From the NCBI GenBank assembly GCA_017941505.1, contig JAGAWH010000183.1, positions 1-12,943 on the forward strand: a DNA stretch of 12,943 nucleotides. Direction: 5' to 3'. Below, in pieces: positions 9,208-12,943 of this stretch; the stretch's first letter is position 1; the number at the start of each line of letters is the position of its first letter. The stretch comes from Faecalicoccus sp. GTDB lineage: Bacteria; Bacillota_I; Bacilli_A; Erysipelotrichales; Erysipelotrichaceae. The notes under the pieces were generated by a model. That model made no database searches, was not told the DNA's origin, and saw nothing but the letters and a program-made list of their open reading frames with translations. Made by a program: the position numbers and the translations under genes.

Positions 9208-9232
9208 AAAAAGAACGGCTTTTATGCCGTTC
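9208..9232 (-). terminator. Intrinsic terminator of the CPBP protease gene
   Basis: GAACGGC (9213-9219) and GCCGTTC (9226-9232) form a perfect 7-bp stem with a 6-nt loop. Read on the minus strand the stem is followed by a T-run (complement of 9208-9212). It lies 7 bases after the stop at 9239. Confidence 0.85.
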
Positions 9233-9238
9233 CTATAA

Positions 9239-10063
9239 TTACCATTCTTGACGTAATTTTTCGAAGTCGAGATCTTTTTTCACTGATTTCCAGATACGCC
9301 ATGTAATGAAGGCTGTGATCAAACCTGTCACAATATAGACAACACATACCGCGATGGCACCATTTCCTGCTACAACATATCCGCTTGATTCCATTCCGGT
9401 TTGCGTAAATGCTCTGCTGAAACTTAATATAAAATCATATCCGCCGTGAATGATACCGCATGCCCAGATATTTCGTGTTTTCCAATACAGGAACAACAAT
9501 CCAAGTCCGAATACACCGGAAGATAAAGTTTTAAGCACTGCCTGTAAAATACCCATCGGATTATTGATCGGAGCACCTAATACATGAAGTCCACCGAATA
9601 CCAGCGAGGTAACAATTGCACTGATCAGAAAAGCTTTTTTTGAATTGCGGAAGTGAATGATGATCGCATCATTTAAGATGGCTCTAAATGTCAATTCTTC
9701 AAATAAGCCAACTCCTAACATCATATATGCTAAGCAGGCTAACTGGAACAGCCAGTCCGGACGAAGATCAGAAGTCGCAACAGTCGTCATAAATCCAAAG
9801 ATACCGACTACTGCGGCAAAGACTAAGAATCCGATACCTACTTTGATTACATAACCTGTGCTGTTACCGCAGGCTGAAGTAGTTCTTTCTCCTGAGATCT
9901 GATATAAGAAGAATAACATCGTTCCACATAACAGCATTCGAATGATGCCTTCCTGCAGGAATGTCTCTGCCGGAAGCATTTTAATTGAAAACATCGCGAC
10001 CACAATTGCGATGATTGCGGTGCATAATGGATGAGTTTTTAAAAATGATATAAATTTTGCCAT
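9239..10063 (-). CDS. CPBP-family intramembrane protease
   Basis: This very hydrophobic protein of 274 residues has several predicted membrane helices (about 14-30, 41-56, 74-93, 105-121, 145-162, 180-195, 230-252). It carries the CPBP (CAAX protease and bacteriocin-processing, Abi) motifs: EELTFR at 122-127 with the Glu pair and Arg127, FGGLH with His160, and HGGYD with His206 and Asp210. These residues form the glutamate/histidine active site in the membrane. Such proteins process peptides or serve in bacteriocin self-immunity; no bacteriocin gene is seen next to it. AGGGAGA precedes the start at 10063. It appears to be transcribed alone. Confidence 0.9.
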   Translation of the reverse strand: MAKFISFLKTHPLCTAIIAIVVAMFSIKMLPAETFLQEGIIRMLLCGTMLFFLYQISGERTTSACGNSTGYVIKVGIGFLVFAAVVGIFGFMTTVATSDLRPDWLFQLACLAYMMLGVGLFEELTFRAILNDAIIIHFRNSKKAFLISAIVTSLVFGGLHVLGAPINNPMGILQAVLKTLSSGVFGLGLLFLYWKTRNIWACGIIHGGYDFILSFSRAFTQTGMESSGYVVAGNGAIAVCVVYIVTGLITAFITWRIWKSVKKDLDFEKLRQEW

Positions 10064-10149
10064 ATTTGTTCTCCCTTTTTTTGTATATATCCTTTTTACA
10101 ACTCAAATATACATCAGTCTTAATCACACAACCGTCACACAGAAATTAA

Positions 10150-10776
10150 TTATTGAATAAAATGCGTACCGATCTTCTCTTCATACACCGGAGCTTTCAC
10201 TCCGTTTTCTTTACCGGCTTCAATGGATTTTAACAGCCATGCCATATTCTGACCTAATGTACGCATGGTCTGTAATCCTTCCAAATCTTTTTCTACATCT
10301 TCTGCAGTAAATCCATGAACCTGGTTCCAATATTGAGAGCCTACTACATGCATATTTACAATCGTAAAATACATATTTAAGCGCTCAAAGGCAGCGGTTG
10401 CCCCACCACGTCTGCAGGATACGATCGAAGCACCGAGTTTTCCTTCCAATTTGTCTTTCGATGCACTGTAGAAAAGACGGTCCATAAAACTTGTGATTCG
10501 TCCGTTTGCTCCACCGTAATAAACCGGCGATCCAATCACAATTCCATCAAATTCATCGAGTCTTGCGGCAATCTCATTAACTTGATCATTAAATACACAT
10601 TTTCCGGTTTTAGCACATGTTCCGCATGCCATGCAGTCTGCCATCGGCTTTGTTCCTAACCATACAATTTCCGATTCGATGTCGTTTTCCTTTAAGGTTT
10701 GGCATACTTCCTCCATTGCACGATTGACACAGCCACTCTTATGCGGACTTCCGTTTATAAATAATACTTTTGACAT
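10150..10776 (-). CDS. NADPH-dependent FMN reductase, iron-sulfur-flavoprotein type
   Basis: This flavodoxin-fold protein of 208 residues has an FMN phosphate-binding loop GSPHKSGCVNRA (9-20) and the isoalloxazine-side loop GSPVYYGGANG. A compact cysteine cluster at 48-60 (CMACGTCAKTGKC) gives C-x2-C-x2-C-x5-C. That pattern fits the [4Fe-4S] motif of iron-sulfur flavoproteins, so a redox role with ferredoxin-like electron transfer is likely. The physiological partner is unknown. AGGAGG lies seven bases before the start at 10776. Upstream is the structured toxin-like locus; transcription from the right is expected to stop at 10916-10940, so this gene should have its own promoter. Confidence 0.88.
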   Translation of the reverse strand: MSKVLFINGSPHKSGCVNRAMEEVCQTLKENDIESEIVWLGTKPMADCMACGTCAKTGKCVFNDQVNEIAARLDEFDGIVIGSPVYYGGANGRITSFMDRLFYSASKDKLEGKLGASIVSCRRGGATAAFERLNMYFTIVNMHVVGSQYWNQVHGFTAEDVEKDLEGLQTMRTLGQNMAWLLKSIEAGKENGVKAPVYEEKIGTHFIQ

Positions 10777-10909
10777 TTTCTTTCCTCCTGTATTTATCCT
10801 TTACTTTATTATGACACAAGCAAATGTATATTATTAAGCAGTATTTCTGTTATGAAAAATTTATTTTAAGAAATTGCCCTTTTGAAAGGGTATTGTGATA
10901 TCGGTAGTT

Positions 10910-10915
10910 TATACT
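10910..10915 (+). promoter_or_regulatory. Possible -10 box of the small toxin-like gene
   Basis: TATACT matches the -10 consensus at five of six positions and would start RNA near 10922, just at the hairpin 10921-10940. The nearest -35-like sequence, TTGAAA at 10882-10887, is 22 bases away, which is too far. The call is therefore weak. Confidence 0.3.
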
Positions 10916-10940
10916 AAAAAATGTGGGAAGTATCCCACAT
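10916..10940 (-). terminator. Hairpin 10921-10940: minus-strand terminator and possible 5' cap of the toxin mRNA
   Basis: ATGTGGGA (10921-10928) and TCCCACAT (10933-10940) make a perfect 8-bp stem with a 4-nt loop. On the minus strand it is followed by six T (complement of 10916-10921), so it should stop leftward transcription. On the + strand it lies at the expected 5' end of the toxin transcript, where it could act as a protective stem-loop. Confidence 0.6.
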
Positions 10941-10942
10941 AT

Positions 10943-10972
10943 AGAGCACCATAACGGTGGCGGTTGTCCCTC
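10943..10972 (+). repeat. 5' arm of the long inverted repeat around the toxin-like gene
   Basis: AGAGCACC (10943-10950) and CGGTTGTCCCTC (10961-10972) are exactly complementary to GGTGCTCT (11192-11199) and GAGGGACAACCG (11175-11186). The 5' and 3' ends of the toxin mRNA can therefore pair over about 20 bp. The 5' arm also holds local hairpins (CACC/GGTG, and TCCCTC with GAGGGA at 10980-10985) that compete with the long-range pairing. Confidence 0.8.
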
Positions 10973-10995
10973 ATCTCTTGAGGGAGCTGGTCTCC

Positions 10996-11020
10996 CCTCT
11001 TTTGCAGAAATGTAAAGAGG
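10996..11020 (+). promoter_or_regulatory. Hairpin hiding the ribosome binding site of the small toxin-like gene
   Basis: CCTCTTT (10996-11002) pairs with AAAGAGG (11014-11020) around an 11-nt loop. The 3' arm contains the Shine-Dalgarno AGAGGTGAT of the peptide start at 11029. Translation would need this stem to open. Confidence 0.65.
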
Positions 11021-11028
11021 TGATGTCC

Positions 11029-11154
11029 ATGTATGATATCGGAATTATGATCACTCTTATTGCCATGACGATTGCTTCAATCAGTCTTGGCTTACAGATT
11101 GCTTCATACATAAACGAATCAACAAAAAACAATCGCCAGTCTGACAAACGTTAG
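11029..11154 (+). CDS. Small single-helix membrane peptide, type I toxin-like
   Basis: This peptide of 41 residues starts at ATG 11029, eight bases after a GAGG core that lies in AAAGAGGTGAT. It begins MYDIGIMITL, continues as one strongly hydrophobic helix of about 25 residues (IGIMITLIAMTIASISLGLQIA), and ends in a charged tail (NESTKNNRQSDKR). This is the size and layout of holin-like and Fst/TxpA-type type I toxins, which act by inserting into the cell's own membrane. The last codons lie inside a hairpin that reads as the terminator of an antisense RNA. An upstream ATG at 11023 is also in frame, and the frame is open to a GTG at 10957. Family membership is inferred from form, not from a search. 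Confidence 0.65.
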   Translation: MYDIGIMITLIAMTIASISLGLQIASYINESTKNNRQSDKR

Positions 11155-11205
11155 CGATTGTTCGTTAACCTTTTGAGGGACAACCGTCATCGGTGCTCTC
11201 TTTAC
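11124..11205 (-). ncRNA. Candidate antisense RNA, antitoxin of the small peptide (copy 1)
   Basis: A minus-strand promoter (11212-11240) should start RNA near 11205. The RNA crosses the 3' arm of the inverted repeat, forms an ACCG/CGGT hairpin near its 5' end, and ends in a perfect 9-bp stem (AACAATCGC 11128-11136 with GCGATTGTT 11154-11162, 17-nt loop). Six T follow (complement of 11124-11129). About 80 nt would overlap and fully complement the 3' end of the toxin mRNA. Start and end are predicted only; read-through to the hairpin at 10916-10940 would give about 285 nt. Confidence 0.6.
11175..11203 (+). terminator. 3' hairpin of the toxin mRNA (3' arm of the inverted repeat)
   Basis: ACCG (11183-11186) pairs with CGGT (11191-11194) and is extended across a 2x2 internal loop by GAGGGA with TCTCTT (with G-T pairs). 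A short T stretch follows at 11201-11203. It likely ends the toxin transcript. The same sequence is complementary to 10943-10972. Confidence 0.5.
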
Positions 11206-11211
11206 GTCTTT

Positions 11212-11240
11212 ATAGTAACACTATTTCTATTCTTCTTCAA
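11212..11240 (-). promoter_or_regulatory. Promoter of antisense RNA copy 1
   Basis: On the minus strand, TTGAAG (-35, complement of 11235-11240) is followed after exactly 17 bases by TACTAT (-10, complement of 11212-11217), with TGT just before it as an extended -10. The same spacing and boxes occur in copy 2, which supports a real promoter. Confidence 0.6.
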
Positions 11241-11314
11241 TCACCACAAAATTTCAGATATTCATACAGCACTCTCATCATAGATGTATAACTGGAATAA
11301 GGCCAAAAGATTCG

Positions 11315-11353
11315 ATGAAAATTAAAAATGACCGCCCGTCCAGCAAACGCTAG
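11315..11353 (+). pseudogene. C-terminal relic of a second toxin-like peptide
   Basis: The + strand codons before TAG at 11351-11353 read KNDRPSSKR. They line up with KNNRQSDKR at the end of the intact peptide at 11029-11154, at the same position relative to the hairpin. The hydrophobic helix and the ribosome binding site are gone. The codons alone could be chance, but they lie in a segment that is a second copy of the downstream half of the locus. Confidence 0.55.
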
Positions 11354-11404
11354 CAGTCATTTTTGTTAACCTTAAAGGACAACCGTCATCGGTGCTCCTT
11401 TTAC
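11322..11404 (-). ncRNA. Candidate orphan antisense RNA (copy 2)
   Basis: This second copy of the antisense RNA at 11124-11205 has its promoter at 11411-11439, a start near 11404, the conserved CACCGATGACGGTTGTCC and GGTTAAC segments, and a terminal hairpin. That stem (AAAAATGAC-c-GC 11324-11335 with GC-a-GTCATTTTT 11353-11364) has one mismatch. It differs in sequence from copy 1 but keeps the fold and the 17-nt loop, including CGTTTG. The minus-strand T-run closes the stem. No intact toxin faces it. Confidence 0.55.
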
Positions 11405-11410
11405 GCCTTT

Positions 11411-11439
11411 ATCGTAACACTATTCTTTTTCTTCTTCAA
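11411..11439 (-). promoter_or_regulatory. Promoter of antisense RNA copy 2
   Basis: On the minus strand, TTGAAG (complement of 11434-11439), a 17-base spacer, TGT and TACGAT (complement of 11411-11416) repeat the layout of copy 1. Only the spacer and one -10 base have changed. Confidence 0.55.
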
Positions 11440-11452
11440 TTACCGGAATATT

Positions 11453-12007
11453 TCAAATGTTAATGCTCTCTATTGCCTCTTCCATGATTTTATCCGGATC
11501 TGCTCCATCTAAATCAAGGCCAATTGCCTGTATGAGCTCAACATCCGGTATGCCATAATAAGCATTGGCCATCGTCTTAATATACTCATAGCCAAATTCA
11601 TTTGGCACAAAGACTCCACCTGCGCTGGATACATAGTATATTTTCTTTGCCTTACATAATCCCATTGGCTTTCCTTCCGGTGTGTACGCAAAGGTAAGCC
11701 CAATCACATTGATATGTTCAATATACTGCTTAACTGCAGCAGGAAAAGATAAATCCCAATATGGAGCCGCTAATACAATCGTATCCGCTGCCGCAAATTG
11801 TTTTGCCAGATCAAAGATAGGATCTGAAAAATCCTTCTTATCGATGCAGTCCTGTCTGAAATTTAGAAATTCTTCAGTAGTTACAGGAAAGTTGACCTTT
11901 TCCAGACATACCTCTTCAATATCATCATTTAATTTTGAAAGTAAATGATCAGCTAATATTTTTGTACGGGAATTTTTTCGTACACAGGCATTGATAAATA
12001 AAATCAT
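11453..12007 (-). CDS. Flavodoxin-fold NAD(P)H oxidoreductase (azoreductase/NQO-like)
   Basis: This protein of 184 residues has the flavodoxin-like fold of the PF02525 family. The N-terminal strand and phosphate loop are FINACVRKNSRTKILAD, and APYWDLSFPAAVKQYIEHI is the FMN-side loop and helix typical of azoreductases and quinone reductases. The YYVSSAGG strand lies near residue 125. It should bind FMN and reduce quinones, azo compounds or similar substrates using NAD(P)H. Its ATG at 12007 overlaps the stop of the HAD gene as ATGA, and its AAGGAGAG site lies inside that gene's last codons. It is the last gene of the fthC-HAD-reductase operon. The natural substrate is unknown. Confidence 0.85.
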   Translation of the reverse strand: MILFINACVRKNSRTKILADHLLSKLNDDIEEVCLEKVNFPVTTEEFLNFRQDCIDKKDFSDPIFDLAKQFAAADTIVLAAPYWDLSFPAAVKQYIEHINVIGLTFAYTPEGKPMGLCKAKKIYYVSSAGGVFVPNEFGYEYIKTMANAYYGIPDVELIQAIGLDLDGADPDKIMEEAIESINI

Positions 12008-12792
12008 TTTTTCTCTCCTTCAAACAGACCTAATTCTACACAGGCATTCCATATACCATGTTTATCAGCATCCGTCGTGATTAAATCCGCTTTTTCTTTT
12101 AACTCTTCACAAGCATTGCCCATCGCAACACATGTCCAATCATCTACAAACATAGATAAATCGTTGGCTGCATCCCCAAACACAATCACATCTTCGTAAG
12201 GTGCTTCCAACATATCCATCATCTTACGAATTCCTCTTGCCTTATCGGTTGGCTCCACAAAGAAGTATTCTTTATGAAAGCGACACCATGGTAACTTATC
12301 CAGGCTTTTTAAAGAAAATTCACCTGGATAGTAGCAGGCTACATAGGCTTTATAGATTTCATCGCATTTTCTTGGATCCAATCCTTCTACTACCTTGGTT
12401 CCCATATAGATGTCATGAGTAAATTCGTAAAAAGATTCATCCGGACAGGAGCGAACCATCGAATTCTCTGTAGAAAGACCCCAGGGAAATCCTTTTTCTT
12501 TACATTCATCAATTAAGGCAATCACATCCTCTTTATTCAAAGGTTCAATGCCTAAAAATTTATCTTCCAGGGTCAGACCGTATCCTCCATCCGATACCAT
12601 ATTATGGATACCGGTTAATTCGATAAAGGATTGGGCCATAGATTGAGAACGTCCGGTGCAGATGGATAAGAAATGTCCTGCTTCCCTTAACTTTTGAAGT
12701 GCTTCATTGGCGGAATCCGGAATATAGGTATTTCCATATCCCCCGCAGGCAAGTGTCCCATCAATGTCAAAAAATAAATATTTACGTTTCAT
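12004..12792 (-). CDS. Cof-type HAD-IIB hydrolase (sugar/nucleotide phosphatase)
   Basis: This haloacid-dehalogenase phosphatase of 262 residues has motif I FFDIDGTL with Asp9 (nucleophile) and Asp11. Motif II is ICTGR with Thr46, Lys184 serves as motif III, and motif IV is FGDAAND (205-211) with metal-binding aspartates. A large cap between about 80 and 180 places it in the Cof/YidA-like HAD-IIB group, which dephosphorylates sugar phosphates and similar metabolites. I chose the start at 12792 (MKRKYLFFDIDGT), which has AGGGG five bases upstream. A longer frame to 12858 would add a non-conserved leader that overlaps the upstream gene. The gap to the cyclo-ligase stop is 10 bases. Confidence 0.9.
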   Translation of the reverse strand: MKRKYLFFDIDGTLACGGYGNTYIPDSANEALQKLREAGHFLSICTGRSQSMAQSFIELTGIHNMVSDGGYGLTLEDKFLGIEPLNKEDVIALIDECKEKGFPWGLSTENSMVRSCPDESFYEFTHDIYMGTKVVEGLDPRKCDEIYKAYVACYYPGEFSLKSLDKLPWCRFHKEYFFVEPTDKARGIRKMMDMLEAPYEDVIVFGDAANDLSMFVDDWTCVAMGNACEELKEKADLITTDADKHGIWNACVELGLFEGEKK

Positions 12793-12802
12793 ATAATCCC
12801 CT

Positions 12803-12943
12803 CTAATCTGTAATAACACTTGGCATTCTAATATCCAAATCATCCACCGGAATTTCATCCGACAACATCTTTTTGTAACATAAACAGATCATATCACCAT
12901 GATATTCTCTCAAAAAGTGGTCATAATAACCGGCACCATGCCC
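12803..12943 (-). CDS. 5-formyltetrahydrofolate cyclo-ligase, C-terminal part (partial)
   Basis: The last 46 residues of a minus-strand gene run off the right edge of the window. They read GHGAGYYDHFLREYHGDMIC, continue to IPVDDLDIRM and end PSVITD. The G-x-G-x-GYYDRFL-like loop and the closing IP-x-x-x-D-x-x-x-x-x-VITD pattern match the C-terminus of 5-formyl-THF cyclo-ligase (YgfA/MTHFS), which converts 5-formyl-THF to 5,10-methenyl-THF using ATP. It is the first visible gene of the operon with the HAD phosphatase and the reductase. The N-terminal ATP-binding part is outside the window. Confidence 0.8.
   Translation of the reverse strand, partial: GHGAGYYDHFLREYHGDMICLCYKKMLSDEIPVDDLDIRMPSVITD

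Noticed and set aside
10110..10145. TGTGTGA direct repeats (minus strand) between the CPBP and flavoprotein genes as an operator
   Set aside because: Two 7-base repeats with no symmetry or clear promoter context are not enough evidence.
10873..10892. CCCTTTTGAAAGGG short palindrome as a terminator
   Set aside because: The loop is tiny and neither strand has a T-run behind it.
10957..11028. GTG start giving a 65-residue peptide at the toxin-like locus
   Set aside because: This part is the structured leader (inverted repeat arm and hairpins) and has no ribosome binding site; the full Shine-Dalgarno precedes 11029.
10943..11456. CRISPR array or insertion sequence
   Set aside because: There are only two diverged copies, no regular repeat-spacer pattern, no transposase and no target-site duplication. 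The repeats are explained by RNA structure and local duplication.
12793..12858. Longer start for the HAD phosphatase
   Set aside because: It would overlap the end of the cyclo-ligase gene, while MKRKYLFFDIDGT at 12792 has a good site and the normal family start.

Overview
The window looks like low-GC Firmicutes DNA. Most likely it comes from a gut anaerobe of the Erysipelotrichia or a related Clostridia group. The reasons are AT-rich spacers, strong AGGAGG-type ribosome binding sites on almost every gene, TGA used as a stop, short spacers closed by hairpin plus T-run terminators, and gene content for plant-sugar and uronate use. The taxon is an inference from style and gene content.

Layout from left to right. 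At 1-75 is the tail of an unidentified + strand gene with its terminator. At 321-1784 (-) is a GH1 6-phospho-beta-glucosidase, with a 12-bp inverted repeat that could bury its ribosome binding site. At 1992-2984 (+) is a Fic-domain AMPylase-like protein. At 3033-4411 (-) is a two-gene unit of an HD-domain nucleotidase-like protein followed by a SAM methyltransferase. At 4527-5290 (+) is a decayed Rpn-type (PD-(D/E)XK) nuclease: a short upstream fragment, a frame change through an ATGA overlap, and a C-terminal region that is tandemly duplicated. At 5368-8070 (-) is a tightly overlapping uxuA-eda-kdgK operon that turns D-mannonate into pyruvate and glyceraldehyde-3-phosphate. Upstream of it are separately terminated genes for an SDR epimerase-like protein (8156-9172), a CPBP membrane protease (9239-10063) and an iron-sulfur-flavoprotein-like reductase (10150-10776). 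At 11453-12943 (-) is an operon of a partial 5-formyltetrahydrofolate cyclo-ligase, a Cof-type HAD phosphatase and a flavodoxin-fold NAD(P)H oxidoreductase.

The most unusual part is 10900-11460, between the two flavodoxin-fold genes. It reads as a type I toxin-antitoxin-like locus. A 41-residue single-membrane-helix peptide (11029-11154) sits in a highly structured mRNA: its ribosome binding site lies in a hairpin and the 5' and 3' ends of the transcript are complementary. A convergent antisense RNA of about 80 nt (about 11205 down to 11124) has a recognisable promoter, and its terminator hairpin overlaps the last codons of the peptide. About 200 bp further on, a second copy keeps the antisense promoter, the RNA and the terminator fold with diverged stems. 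It has lost the toxin except for about nine C-terminal codons (KNDRPSSKR, against KNNRQSDKR in copy 1). This is best explained as a duplicated locus reduced to an orphan antitoxin RNA.

In function, the window combines beta-glucoside and hexuronate catabolism with redox and housekeeping genes, and with small selfish or regulatory elements (Fic, Rpn relic, toxin-antitoxin-like locus) in the gaps.
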